A stretch of 64,000 nt of DNA from JAWCLZ01 sp038850275 (GTDB lineage: Archaea > Halobacteriota > JAWCLZ01). Under the pieces are notes generated by a model, which saw nothing but the letters and a program-made list of their open reading frames with translations, searched no databases and was not told the origin of the DNA. The position numbers were made by a program, and so were the translations under genes. The DNA lies in contig JAWCLZ010000004.1 in NCBI GenBank assembly GCA_038850275.1, positions 33,568 to 97,567 on the forward strand, written 5' to 3'. Positions 8,098 to 17,249 of this stretch are shown here, piece by piece (positions within the stretch are counted from its first letter, which is position 1; every line of letters begins with the position of its first letter).

Positions 8098-10083
8098 TTG
8101 AGAACCATATTGAATTTACTATCAAAGATTAAAAGCATAGTGCATAAAACTGAATTAGAAGGCAAATGTCGATATTCAATTAGAATTAAAAACAATGAAT
8201 GCTACACCACGGTACATTGCGAAAAGTGCCTTGAGAGTGGGAGTCTGCAGAATCTTAGGTGTAGAAAAAATATTTTAGAGATATTGCAAATTGAACCACA
8301 GACTGATTGCTTAATTCTGGCCAAGCCATATGAAAGAGAATATCGCGATGGCGCGCTTCAGCAGCTAAAAGCAATGGCAAAGCTACCCCTTACCCCAAAC
8401 CCGTGCTTGGAGACTAAAGACTACGACCGGTATATTAAAGCATACATTAGGCCCAAGTTTTCATCAGCGAGAATCGAGCTCGAGCTACCAGAGGGAGCTA
8501 TGTTTTTGAAAAGCTATGAGATCAAAAATGAAAGAAGAGCTATTCAAGTAGCAATTTATAGACTCCTAAACAAGCCAGAGAATATCTATTTCATCATTCC
8601 AATGGAATACAATTTATCTAATGAGGAGCTTCAAATTCTCTTGAATGCAAAGGCAAAGTTAATACGCCAGAGACCAGTTACAGCAAAATTTGCGGATCCA
8701 ATAAGAGCAAGGGACTTTTTTATGGAGAGGGGTAGGGAAATCATATCCCAGCTAGCGTGGGATAAAAAATTAAATCTAAATTCCGATGAAATAAATCAAC
8801 TTGCGGATTTATTTGCAAAGTATACAGCTGGCTTTGGAATCTTAGAAGACATACTCCTCGACTCAAATGTACAAGATATATATGTCAATTCTCCAGTGAC
8901 CAAGAACCCCCTCCATTTACTAGTTCAAGGTGAAGAATGCAGCTCGAATATTTATCTCTCAGAGGATGATGTTAATTCTTTAATTTCGAGATTGCGTTCA
9001 CTCAGCGGCAGGCCCTTTTCAGAGGCCAATCCAGTGCTGGATGCCTATCTCGAGGAATATCATACTCGCGTAACAGCAATAGGCTCTCCTTTAAGCTCAA
9101 ATGGTTTAGCTTATGCATTCAGAAGGCATAGAACAGAGCCTTGGACTCTACTTTCTATGATAGCGAATAATACCTTAAGCTCATATGCAGCTGCACTGCT
9201 GAGTTTCCTAGTCGATGGACAAGCATCTATATTAGTCACAGGAAGCAGGGGAGCTGGCAAGACCTCTCTTTTAAGCGCCCTTATGCTTGAAATACCCCAA
9301 AAATATCGAATAATCACTATTGAGGATACAAATGAACTACCCATTTCCCAGCTTCAAGCCTATGGCTGGAAAATTCAAGGATTAATCACAAAATCAGCGG
9401 TTGCAGGCTCAGCATCTGAGATTGAACCAGATGAAGCACTTAGAGCAGCACTTCGCTTAGGTGAATCTGTCTTAATTATAGGGGAAGTAAGAGGCAGAGA
9501 GGCAAGAGTACTTTATGAAGCAATGAGAGTGGGAGCAGCAGGCAACTCAGTCATGGGAACCATACACGGTTCAACTGCTAGGGAAGTCTACGATAGAGTG
9601 GTGTTCGATCTAGAAGTCCCACCGTCTTCTTTCAAAGCCACTGATGTAATAGTTGTTTGTGCTCCAATTAGACCAGGTGGTGGGATCTCGAGAATGCGAA
9701 GAATCAAGCAAATAACTGAAGTTCTAAAAGGAGAGGGAAACTCGAATGACATCTTCCAAGACTTAATGGACTATTCAGCTGAGAAAGACCAGTTGAGAGC
9801 TCTTCAGGTTTTAGATATGGGTAAATCTGTGGCGATAAAAAACATTGCTTTAAAATGGGGCATTACCATTGAAGAGGCCCTTGAGAATATAGCCCTAAGG
9901 GAGAAAATAAAGAGAACTCAAGTAGATGCAAGCCTTAAGTTTAATAACCCAAAATTGCTAAGGGCAGAGGCAGTTGGAAGTGCAAATAACAAATTCTGGC
10001 TCTTATTAGATGAATACAAGCAAGACCTACAGCAAGTGGAAAGCGAGTGGATGAAGTGGTATGAAATTTTCGTAAGAGGTTAA
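8098..10083 (+). CDS. Type IV pilus/secretion assembly ATPase (TadA/GspE/VirB11 family)
   Basis: A 661-residue cytoplasmic motor. The N-terminal third is specific and Cys-rich (CRYSIRI, CYTTVHCEKC, LRCRKN). The ATPase core begins near residue 220. Walker A TGSRGAGKTSLL lies near 380-390, IIGEVRGREARVLYEAM near 462-478, and the histidine box GTIHGSTAREVYDRV near 485. Such ATPases power extension of archaeal type IV pili, adhesion filaments or the archaellum. The start is TTG 8098. It overlaps nothing and is followed without a gap by the membrane platform gene, so the two form one operon. No pilin gene adjoins. Confidence 0.88.
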   Translation: MRTILNLLSKIKSIVHKTELEGKCRYSIRIKNNECYTTVHCEKCLESGSLQNLRCRKNILEILQIEPQTDCLILAKPYEREYRDGALQQLKAMAKLPLTPNPCLETKDYDRYIKAYIRPKFSSARIELELPEGAMFLKSYEIKNERRAIQVAIYRLLNKPENIYFIIPMEYNLSNEELQILLNAKAKLIRQRPVTAKFADPIRARDFFMERGREIISQLAWDKKLNLNSDEINQLADLFAKYTAGFGILEDILLDSNVQDIYVNSPVTKNPLHLLVQGEECSSNIYLSEDDVNSLISRLRSLSGRPFSEANPVLDAYLEEYHTRVTAIGSPLSSNGLAYAFRRHRTEPWTLLSMIANNTLSSYAAALLSFLVDGQASILVTGSRGAGKTSLLSALMLEIPQKYRIITIEDTNELPISQLQAYGWKIQGLITKSAVAGSASEIEPDEALRAALRLGESVLIIGEVRGREARVLYEAMRVGAAGNSVMGTIHGSTAREVYDRVVFDLEVPPSSFKATDVIVVCAPIRPGGGISRMRRIKQITEVLKGEGNSNDIFQDLMDYSAEKDQLRALQVLDMGKSVAIKNIALKWGITIEEALENIALREKIKRTQVDASLKFNNPKLLRAEAVGSANNKFWLLLDEYKQDLQQVESEWMKWYEIFVRG

Positions 10084-12060
10084 ATGTTTGAGGCTGAAGC
10101 AAATTGGTACACCAAGGCCTGTAAAAATTCCACTAAGGCCTTGAAGTTGCTATTTAAAGACCTAGAGGAATTTAAGCAGAAAATTGAGATAAAAGCAAGT
10201 AAAGAACTTCTGCGCTCTATTGATTTCACAGGTCTAGATCTCGAGGTGCATGAGGTACTTGCTTTTGCCTATTTACTTGCTCTATCAACTCTATCCCTCT
10301 TTCTAATCATCGATTTCGTCATTCTCTACAGCGTTGGCTTCAACATCCCAGCCTCGACTTCTACATTGCTTTTAATATCAACGATAGCTATACCATTGCT
10401 GGTGCTCCACTACGCAAGTCATTACCCTGAGCTATACGCGAAGTACCTCAGGATTCATTCCCTTGGGGATGCCCCTGAAGTCCTTTCCTACATAGTTATG
10501 AATATGAAATTAGTTTCAAACATAGAGCGATCAATAAAATTTGCAGCTGAAAACTCTAATCGCCCACTTGCGAGGGACTTGCGAAAATTGATGTGGGATA
10601 TGCATTTCAGGGTATACAGCAGCATAGATGATGCGATAACGAGCTTTGCAAGTGAGTGGGGGGAATGGAGCAGTCACTTTAAAAGAGCCATACATCTCAT
10701 AAGAAGCTCACTTGGGGAACCAGATGAAGCTCAGCGTATAATAACACTTAATCGAGCTCTAGATGTAGTGTTAGAAGGCACTAAAAATATAATGGATGAA
10801 TTCGCAAGCAGGCTCCATACTCCAACAACTGTGCTTTATTCCATTGGAGTAATGATCCCCTTAGCACTTGTAGCAATGCTCCCGGCGGCTAGTGTAATTG
10901 GATATAGAATTAATACCTTTGAGCTTGCATTAATCTACAATCTCCTGCTGCCCGTGGTAACCTTCATCTATGCTGATTCCATATTACTCAAAAGACCAGC
11001 TGCATTTACCCCTCCTCAGATTCCCCTAGGTCACGAAAGCTTGCCAAGTAGAAAGCGAAGATGTTTTACAGCTGCGATTGCAATCGCAGTTGGCATAGTC
11101 ATTGCCTTGCCAGGTTTTCTCTACTTAGCATTAGGGATACCAAAAATTAAATCTCAATTGATCGCTTGGAATTCAAATATAACAATACTAAGCCAGTTGA
11201 ATAGCTACTTCCCTACAACGCTGCTAGTTATCTGGGGAATTGCAATTGCGATATCCATTTACTGCATAGGAATATATCTGCCCTATAAGAAAATTAGAGA
11301 TAGAATCAAAAAAATGGAGGGGGAATTCTCAGATGCTCTGTATATTTTAGGGAAGAGAATATCTGAGGGCAAATCTGCTGAGGAAGCATTTGCATTTACT
11401 TCAGAGACAATGGAGGGCTCTGAAATTGCAACTATTTTCTCTGTCATTGCCTATAACTTCGCTGCAATGCGCACCACAGTGAAAGAGGCTCTCTTTGATG
11501 AAGAATTTGGTGCATTTAAAGAAGTATACTCAGATAGAATCTTAGCCACAATGAAGCTATTCATAGAGAGTGTGCAGAAGAGCAATGAAGCTGCAGGTAT
11601 AGCATTAGTGAAATTAGCAGATCACCTAAAAGAACTGCAAGCAGTTGAGGAGAATATAAAGCGTGCTTTATATACAATGACGAGTATGATGCGCACCACA
11701 GCAATGATCTTCGCACCTTTAATCGGGGGCGTAACCCTTGCTCTCTCTGAAGTAGTCGCAAGGCTACTTGCGAGCATTATGCGAGAGATGCCATCGCTGC
11801 CAAGCGAAAGCAGAAAATTTCTACCAATGCTGCCTAGATTCACTGAAATGAGCATAGCACCTGAGTACTTCGTGTTAATAATAGGCATATATTTGGTCAT
11901 GCTTACCTGCATATTAATACGCTTTATAGCTGGAATTGAGCATGGAGATGACAAGGCACAATTTATGTTTGATCTAGGCATTGCCATGCCCATAGCAATC
12001 TTTGTTTTCTCTATATTCACAATTTCAAGCAGAATTTTATTTGGAATGATAGTGGGATAA
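10084..12060 (+). CDS. Type IV pilus/secretion membrane platform protein (TadC/ArlJ-like)
   Basis: A 658-residue integral-membrane protein whose ATG directly follows the stop codon of the ATPase gene. It has two repeated halves, each with a cytoplasmic helical T2SSF domain (about residues 120-250 and 400-540) flanked by transmembrane segments (near 55-105, 250-300, 330-350, 380-400, 545-565, 590-620 and 630-655). This is the usual double layout of the archaeal platform protein that binds the assembly ATPase. The gene sits 88 bp before tRNA-Ala. The pilins it would assemble are not here; the pilin-like protein at 29269 is a candidate elsewhere in the window. Confidence 0.85.
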   Translation: MFEAEANWYTKACKNSTKALKLLFKDLEEFKQKIEIKASKELLRSIDFTGLDLEVHEVLAFAYLLALSTLSLFLIIDFVILYSVGFNIPASTSTLLLISTIAIPLLVLHYASHYPELYAKYLRIHSLGDAPEVLSYIVMNMKLVSNIERSIKFAAENSNRPLARDLRKLMWDMHFRVYSSIDDAITSFASEWGEWSSHFKRAIHLIRSSLGEPDEAQRIITLNRALDVVLEGTKNIMDEFASRLHTPTTVLYSIGVMIPLALVAMLPAASVIGYRINTFELALIYNLLLPVVTFIYADSILLKRPAAFTPPQIPLGHESLPSRKRRCFTAAIAIAVGIVIALPGFLYLALGIPKIKSQLIAWNSNITILSQLNSYFPTTLLVIWGIAIAISIYCIGIYLPYKKIRDRIKKMEGEFSDALYILGKRISEGKSAEEAFAFTSETMEGSEIATIFSVIAYNFAAMRTTVKEALFDEEFGAFKEVYSDRILATMKLFIESVQKSNEAAGIALVKLADHLKELQAVEENIKRALYTMTSMMRTTAMIFAPLIGGVTLALSEVVARLLASIMREMPSLPSESRKFLPMLPRFTEMSIAPEYFVLIIGIYLVMLTCILIRFIAGIEHGDDKAQFMFDLGIAMPIAIFVFSIFTISSRILFGMIVG

Positions 12061-12148
12061 GTTGAATAAAAGATAACAGAAAAATGAAAAACGCAAAAAT
12101 CATATTTAAAAGAGTATATTAAAATGTTGAAAGAGTATAAATGATACG

Positions 12149-12220
12149 GGGCTCGTAGCTCAGGGGAAGAGCACTGCCTTCGCAAGGCAGGGGCCACGGG
12201 TTCAAATCCCGTCGAGTCCA
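12149..12220 (+). tRNA. tRNA-Ala (anticodon CGC)
   Basis: A 72-nt cloverleaf. The acceptor stem GGGCTCG/CGAGTCC contains the G3-U70 wobble that identifies alanine tRNAs. Anticodon stem CTGCC/GGCAG closes the loop TTCGCAA (anticodon CGC). The T arm is ACGGG-TTCAAAT-CCCGT, and the discriminator is A. CCA is not encoded. There is no intron. Confidence 0.95.
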
Positions 12221-12370
12221 CTCTTAATTGAGTGCGAAAAACACCTTCTTGGACGGAGGTAATTTCTAGGAACCCTGAGATTTTATCTAGCGACTTCTTT
12301 GCAGTCTATCAGCAAGGGGCAAAGAAAAAAGGGTTGAGCCCTAAATTAGCTAGAAGTTTTAGTAATTATA

Positions 12371-12418
12371 TTTAAATCGATATTGTTTTATATTTAAATC
12401 GATATGTTTAAATCGACT
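12371..12418. repeat. Three copies of TTTAAATCGA
   Basis: TTTAAATCGA occurs three times in about 48 bp, twice as ATATTTAAATCGATAT-like half palindromes, upstream of the radical SAM gene. A related string (AAATCGACTTG, then a similar tail) recurs at about 14133-14155 inside the histone-deacetylase pseudogene. The function is unknown. The rest of 12222-12370 shows no convincing gene. Confidence 0.4.
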
Positions 12419-12507
12419 TGGGTATTTGAAAGTTGAGAGAGAGCAAGATTGGAGGAATGTCAAGGTCGTTTACTCTTAAATATTCGTTGTGTCTATATTT
12501 AGTTGCT

Positions 12508-13506
12508 ATGGAAAAGTTATATATACCAGAACCAATTTCAGCTGGGATATTTCTTTCTTATAAATGTACTAGTGAATGTAAACATTGCATGTACGCTTGC
12601 TCTCCAAATTGGAAAGCTGATTGGATTTCCGAGGAGGATGTTGAAAAAATTTTAGCTCAACTAGCTGACAAGATAATAGAAAGCCCCTTTGGGATTGGTA
12701 TAAACTATGGTCTTCATTTCACTGGTGGAGAGCCATTCTTAAATTTCAATATACTCCTCAAAGTTATTAAGATTGCATCGAGATTAAAAATCCCCTCGAT
12801 CTTTGTCGAGACCAACTGCTTTTGGTGCGTCGATGATAAAATCACAAGAATAAGACTAATTCAGTTAAAAGAGGCTGGATTGGATGGTATACTGATAAGC
12901 GTGAATCCATTTATAATCGAGGAAGTACCATTTGAGCGAACGGAGAGAGCTGTTAGGATAAGCAAAGAAATTTTTGGTGATAATGTGATTACCTATCAAG
13001 AATTCTTCTATGAGCAATTTAAAAAGTTAAATATTAGTGGTACCATGCCCTTCGAGGAATATTTGAAAAGAGCACCATACAGCTTACGCTACGTGGAATT
13101 GCTTCCGATGGGAAGAGCTGTTTATAAGCTTGGAAATTTGTTCAAAAAATATCCAGCAGAGCAATTCTTCGGTGAATTCTGCAGGGAAGAGCTAACGAGA
13201 CCTTGGCATATCCATGTCGATAACTATTGCAACTATATCACTGGCTATTGTGGAGGTATTTCCCTAGGAGATGCTAGAGAGCTGAAATCGATTCGCGAAA
13301 TAGATTTAGATGAACATCCTATTTTAGAAGCTCTAGCTACAGATATTAAAAAACTTTATGAGTTGGGAGTGGAATTTGGCTACAGAGAAAGGGAAGGTTA
13401 TATCTCAAAATGCCATTTATGCGTTGATATAAGGAGGCATTTGATACAGCAAACAGATGAATTTAAAGAGCTCAGCCCGAGAGATTTTTATTTTCATTTA
13501 GAATAG
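12508..13506 (+). CDS. Radical SAM protein with C-terminal Cys cluster
   Basis: A radical SAM enzyme of about 332 residues. The SAM-cluster motif CTSECKHC (CxxxCxxC) lies near residues 19-26, followed by GGEP near 72-75. The C-terminal part has CNYITGYCGG (near 250) and CHLCVDIRRH (near 310), spaced like the auxiliary-cluster (SPASM/twitch) region of peptide- or protein-modifying members. ATG 12508 is chosen because a TATA-like CTTAAATATT lies about 28 bp upstream, implying a leaderless or nearly leaderless message; in-frame TTG 12433 and ATG 12457 are alternatives. No precursor peptide is visible nearby. The substrate is unknown. Confidence 0.8.
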   Translation: MEKLYIPEPISAGIFLSYKCTSECKHCMYACSPNWKADWISEEDVEKILAQLADKIIESPFGIGINYGLHFTGGEPFLNFNILLKVIKIASRLKIPSIFVETNCFWCVDDKITRIRLIQLKEAGLDGILISVNPFIIEEVPFERTERAVRISKEIFGDNVITYQEFFYEQFKKLNISGTMPFEEYLKRAPYSLRYVELLPMGRAVYKLGNLFKKYPAEQFFGEFCREELTRPWHIHVDNYCNYITGYCGGISLGDARELKSIREIDLDEHPILEALATDIKKLYELGVEFGYREREGYISKCHLCVDIRRHLIQQTDEFKELSPRDFYFHLE

Positions 13507-14382
13507 TGTTCGACGTGATGAGAAATTATTTAAAGCAACTTTAATTTTCCAATCAGCTAATCCAGAGATTAAAGCTAGCCAAGCATAAGGCAAAACTTCT
13601 ATGTTGTAGCCTGAAGCTATTAAATCAATTTCCCTACCATCGCAGACCTCAGCTAGCTCTCGCACTTTCCCACCTATCATTCTAAAGCCATCTATGGTTA
13701 AACCCAATTGAGTTAAAATGTCAGCAAAATGGGGGTCAGAACCACCATTTCTTATGATTACTTGAGGCTTGAATTCTCTGATCATTGGCTCAACAATTTC
13801 CTCAAAGACTAAGCGATAGGACTCGGGGTGAGAGCCGTTTCCAGCGTGGGCATCTGTATCTAAAATCGTAATTCTTTTCCAAGCCATATTTTTCCATCAA
13901 ATACTTAGCAGCAAAAGCAACGTCGTTGTAAATACAAAATCTTGTAAATACAAAATCCCTCTCCATAATCTTCTGAAGCATGATGAGTTCCGCCACCGAT
14001 GGATACGACCTTTTTAAATCTCTTCTCTTGAATTAAATCACAAGCTAATTTTGCTTGGCCTATCTGAAGCCTCGCCGCCCTCTCCAAATCCCAAGGTCTT
14101 ATTCTCTCGGGATGTTGTCCCTCTTAAATATAAATCGACTTGAGCATTTAAACGATTAAGTATCCGACAGAATGCGCAGCCTTGGTAATATTCTCGAACA
14201 AAATCTATGTATTCCTTTTTACAAATTAATGCTAAATCCTCTTCTTTTGCCCAATCAGCTTTAAAATCTTATAGTTATTTTCTAGCAGTTTTAGTAAGAA
14301 TTTAGGAAATATTTCGAATCTATCACCTCTAAAAGGATGCCTCCCCCAAAGTCATATTCCTTTAATTCTTCCCATACAGAAT
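13498..14382 (-). pseudogene. Histone deacetylase / acetoin-utilisation-type gene, frameshifted
   Basis: Pieces of one histone-deacetylase-fold protein lie in order on the minus strand but in alternating frames. They are: EELKEYDFGG (about 14370), HPFRGDRFEIFPKFLLKLLE, ADWAKEEDLALICKKEYIDF (about 14260-14200), GQHPERIRPWDLERAARL (about 14120), KKVVSIGGGTHHASEDYGEG (about 13990), FCIYNDVAFAAKYL (about 13930), then RITILDTDAHAGNGSHPES and the C-terminal half to the stop at 13498. At least four frameshifts break it. The zinc-site regions (GGGTHHA, DTDAHAGNG) are still readable, so the decay is recent. Its 3' end overlaps the radical SAM gene by 9 bp. Confidence 0.85.
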
Positions 14383-14496
14383 TGCTATGTCCAATTGCTC
14401 ATCTGATTAGAATATCTTATTTCAAGAATATTTATTTGCATGCTTATATCCTCAGTATTTGCCTTTGTTTATCAAACATTTAAATGACATATGCGT

Positions 14497-15035
14497 TCAC
14501 TCCTCACGTTCCCTTAGGGTAATTGCATTTTGCTCGCATTTAGCTATGCAAAAGCCCACAGCCCATATATTTATCAACATCAACCACCGCTACCCGGCAA
14601 TGAGTTTTTTGGTTTGAAATGGACAAACTTCAACACACGCAGCGTATTCATTGCTGTAAATTAGTGTTTGAGTAATGACTTTTTAATAGTGCTTATTCAA
14701 GGTTAAGACTTTTTAATAGTGCTTATTCAAGGTTAAGACTTTTTAATAGTGCTTATTCAAGGTTAAATTGAAATTTACCTTTATAGCCCCCACAATTCTC
14801 GCATCGCAATTGCAAATTGTGTAGAAAAAAGGAGTTTTAATGTCCAGATAGAGTGATAGAAATTACGCAAGTGCATTTCTCGTAAAAATTCCTTGGCTTC
14901 TTCTATAGAGAGAACCTGCATCTGCCACTTGTCCAGCAACTTCAATTACAGCACTAGCTTCTGCAGGGCTGAGTACTTGGTGAAGTGATAATACTCTAGC
15001 AAGCGATTTACTTTTCCACACAAAGAGCTGAGAAT
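14497..15035 (-). pseudogene. 4Fe-4S ferredoxin-type protein, frameshifted
   Basis: Reading minus-strand frames in turn gives LARVLSLHQVLSPAEASAVI (about 15000), VLSIEEAKEFLREMHLRN (about 14900), HSIWTLKTPFFYTICNCDAR (about 14830), then, after a tandem repeat, NEYAACVEVCPFQTKKL (about 14620), VAVVDVDKYMGCG and FCIAKCEQNAITL, ending at the stop at 14497. The parts line up with a known layout of archaeal/bacterial proteins that end in a double [4Fe-4S] ferredoxin module and carry a TPF...CNCD motif. Frames change at least four times and an internal stop lies in the repeat. Upstream of 15035 I see no start. Confidence 0.75.
14677..14766. repeat. Three perfect tandem copies of a 30-bp unit
   Basis: The units are 14677-14706, 14707-14736 and 14737-14766, each beginning GACTTTTTAATAGTG and identical. 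Thirty bases is ten codons, so the expansion keeps the frame of the ferredoxin pseudogene in which it sits, but each copy contains a stop (on the minus strand ...AAGCACTATTAA). Perfect identity implies a recent duplication, or correction by recombination. Confidence 0.95.
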
Positions 15036-15164
15036 ACCTATTTTTAGAAGGCGTGGATAAAATTTAAAAGCCAGCGACTGATACTTTTGAGAAATGAGGA
15101 ATATTTCCAAAAGTCTTTATTTCCCAAAATCTTTATATCTTTAAATCCGTCGAATCATTTTGAG

Positions 15165-15836
15165 ATGGAACTGGAAATTGAGATAATTGGAAAAGGTAGG
15201 GCGAGAGCTCAAATAGATGATAGAAATCCAGTCACTGCTAAGGCCATATTCGATAAACTACCCATTGAAGGAGAAGTAAAGCTTTGGCAGGAAGAAGTAT
15301 ACTTTGAAGTGCCTTTTAAACTAGACTATGAAAATCCCTCTGAAAAATCCAATCAGGGAGATCTATCCTACTGGCCGCCTGGCTCTGCAATTTGCATATT
15401 TTTCGGTACATCGCAGCCTTATTCTGCGGTGAATCACTTTGGCTTTATACTTGAAAACCTAGAGCTCTTTCGCGATGCGAGAGAGGGAGATAGAATTGTG
15501 GTTAGAAAAGCTGAGAAATGGCCTAGGGAAATCGATAGGGAGAAAATTTTCTCTCAAGCGCTAAATAGAATGGTCATCAAAACAAGTTTTTCTTCCAAGA
15601 TAACTATGCCAGAAGTTAAGAGATATTGCGAAAAACTCTCAGCTGGTTCAAGAGATTTTTACTTCGTTAACGCAGGAGCAATTGGAGACCTTGGTGCTTA
15701 TCTAGAATTCAGCTATTTTGGAGGCAAGTCTGAACGTGACTTCGAGCTTGCTTTGAGAACGATATTGCAGTGCCTCGAGGCGCACCCAAAGATCAAGGTG
15801 GAGCAAGTAATCGTGGGAAGGGAAATTATTCTTTGA
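15165..15836 (+). CDS. Cyclophilin-like fold protein (PF04126-type) with unknown C-terminal domain
   Basis: The first ~120 residues match the archaeal cyclophilin-like family: NPVTAKAIFDKLPIEGEVKL, then a conserved GDLSYWPPGSAICIFFG and QPYSAVNHFGFI. The remaining ~100 residues (from about 130) form an alpha/beta domain I do not recognise. Members are small cytoplasmic proteins of unknown role; no isomerase activity should be assumed. ATG 15165 is preferred because a TATA-like TTTATATCTT lies about 25-30 bp upstream; the frame also extends back to TTG 15087, which would lie upstream of that promoter. Length from ATG is 224 residues. Confidence 0.75.
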   Translation: MELEIEIIGKGRARAQIDDRNPVTAKAIFDKLPIEGEVKLWQEEVYFEVPFKLDYENPSEKSNQGDLSYWPPGSAICIFFGTSQPYSAVNHFGFILENLELFRDAREGDRIVVRKAEKWPREIDREKIFSQALNRMVIKTSFSSKITMPEVKRYCEKLSAGSRDFYFVNAGAIGDLGAYLEFSYFGGKSERDFELALRTILQCLEAHPKIKVEQVIVGREIIL

Positions 15837-15865
15837 TTTCCTATAGAAATCCCATAGAGTTCATC

Positions 15866-16339
15866 CTATAAATCCCATAGAGTTATTACTCCAATTGAAG
15901 CTAGGGTCACCAAGATCCCTGCTATGAATACTCCGATCACTATTGCTGGGAAAGCGTGGCGAAATTTCAAGCCAAATATAAATGCAGCTGCACAGCCAGT
16001 CCAAGCACCTGTTGCAGGGAGAGGAATTGCGACGAATAAGCAGAGTGCTAGGGCTTTATATTTCGCTACATCATCGCTTAATCTGCGCTGGGTCCTTTTA
16101 AATAGCCATTTGAAGAATTCGTCAAAAATTCGATATCTCCTGAGCCAGCCCTCCATTGGGCTTAGAAAAAGCAGTAATGGTGCAATTGGGAGAATATTTC
16201 CAAGAAAACTCAGTAGAAAAGCATCAAATGGATTCATCCTGTAAACCCATATGGCAACTGGGATTGCACCTCTTAATTCAAAGATGGGAGACATGGCAAT
16301 TAGAATAACCGCCAAGATGGGTGGAATGTTGAAATTCAA
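15866..16339 (-). CDS. Small multidrug-export family membrane protein (COG2426)
   Basis: A 157-residue integral-membrane protein with four to five hydrophobic segments. ELRGAIPVAIWVY near residue 22, FLGNILPIAPLLLFL near 45, and ALALCLFVAIPLPATGAWTG near 97-116 are hallmarks of the Sm_multidrug_ex family. The actual substrate is not known for archaeal members; the family name comes from a bacterial drug-resistance phenotype. It overlaps panE by 4 nt and is the second gene of that pair, translationally coupled to it. Confidence 0.85.
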   Translation of the reverse strand: MNFNIPPILAVILIAMSPIFELRGAIPVAIWVYRMNPFDAFLLSFLGNILPIAPLLLFLSPMEGWLRRYRIFDEFFKWLFKRTQRRLSDDVAKYKALALCLFVAIPLPATGAWTGCAAAFIFGLKFRHAFPAIVIGVFIAGILVTLASIGVITLWDL

Positions 16340-17229
16340 ATTCTCCTCCCTTCTATGCCCTTCACCAGAGCAGTGAGAGCGCGATTTACTGGAGTTGGTA
16401 TACCATATCTTTCCCCGAGCTTCACGATTGCTCCATTGATTGCTTCGATCTCAGTTCTCTTGCCTCTTTTAACATCTTGAAGCATCGATGATTGATTCTC
16501 AGCTGTAGCTCTTGCAACTGCTTCTGTGCGCTCAACCATATCATCCCTTATGGCAATTCCACTTGCTCTTGCAACTGCAACAGCTTCTTCAATCGCTAGT
16601 CTCATGAGTTCTTTTAATTCCTCAAATTTCAAGATCTCTCCATTTTTCAAACCAGTTATCGCAGTGATCGCATTTATCCCTGCATTTATTATTAGTTTTT
16701 CCCAGATCTTCATTCGCATATCCCTAGCGATTGAGGTCTTAATACCAGCGCTATTAAAAAGCTCCGCTATTGCCCTTACTCTCTCCGTAACCCTACCATC
16801 GAGTTCGCCTACTATAGTTTCACCCGCGCCAGTATATCTTATATGCCCGGGTTCAACGAGTGTCGAGCCATATGAGGTTTTACCACTTATAACTCGCTCA
16901 ACACCAACCACACTTGCGATAATTTCTTCATTCCCAATTCCATTTTGCAGCGTAAGAACAACAGTCTTTCCTCCAACTGGAATGGCTCTCGCAGCTTGCT
17001 CGGTATCATACGATTTAACTGTGAATAAAAAAAGATCTGCTTCTACTGCTCTCGTAAATGCTTTTATCCTTATGTTAAATTCCTCTAAACCGCTAACTCT
17101 CAATCCCCTCTCTAAGATGGCTTTGACGTGGGCTTCTCTACCTATGAGTGTAACATCATAGCCTTCCCTTGCTAGAAGAGCTCCAAATAGACTTCCAATT
17201 GCACCTGCACCCATTACGGCAATTTGCAT
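16336..17229 (-). CDS. panE: 2-dehydropantoate 2-reductase (ketopantoate reductase)
   Basis: A 297-residue ApbA/PanE family oxidoreductase. The N-terminal Rossmann motif MGAGAIGSLFGALLAREG spans residues 6-23, and LTLQNGIGNEE lies near 91-101. The catalytic-lysine region KIWEKLIINAGINAITAITG lies near 170-190 and the C-terminal helical domain carries the usual EIEAINGAIVKLGERYGIPTP text. The family reduces 2-dehydropantoate to pantoate with NADPH in coenzyme A synthesis; archaea use it for this purpose. It overlaps the downstream exporter gene by 4 nt. Confidence 0.92.
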   Translation of the reverse strand: MQIAVMGAGAIGSLFGALLAREGYDVTLIGREAHVKAILERGLRVSGLEEFNIRIKAFTRAVEADLFLFTVKSYDTEQAARAIPVGGKTVVLTLQNGIGNEEIIASVVGVERVISGKTSYGSTLVEPGHIRYTGAGETIVGELDGRVTERVRAIAELFNSAGIKTSIARDMRMKIWEKLIINAGINAITAITGLKNGEILKFEELKELMRLAIEEAVAVARASGIAIRDDMVERTEAVARATAENQSSMLQDVKRGKRTEIEAINGAIVKLGERYGIPTPVNRALTALVKGIEGRRI

Positions 17230-17249
17230 ATAATTTGCTATTTAACTGA

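Noticed and set aside
11622..12221. Minus-strand frame through tRNA-Ala and the platform gene
   Set aside because: It crosses a tRNA and runs antisense to a well-supported membrane protein.
12222..12370. Possible coding remnant on the minus strand after tRNA-Ala
   Set aside because: Only about 20 protein-like codons in one frame, with stops on both sides and no recognisable family.
14677..14766. CRISPR array
   Set aside because: The three 30-bp units are directly adjacent, with no spacers.
16526..17161. Long plus-strand open frame of 211 codons
   Set aside because: It lies fully antisense to panE, which has all its motifs; the frame has no family character.
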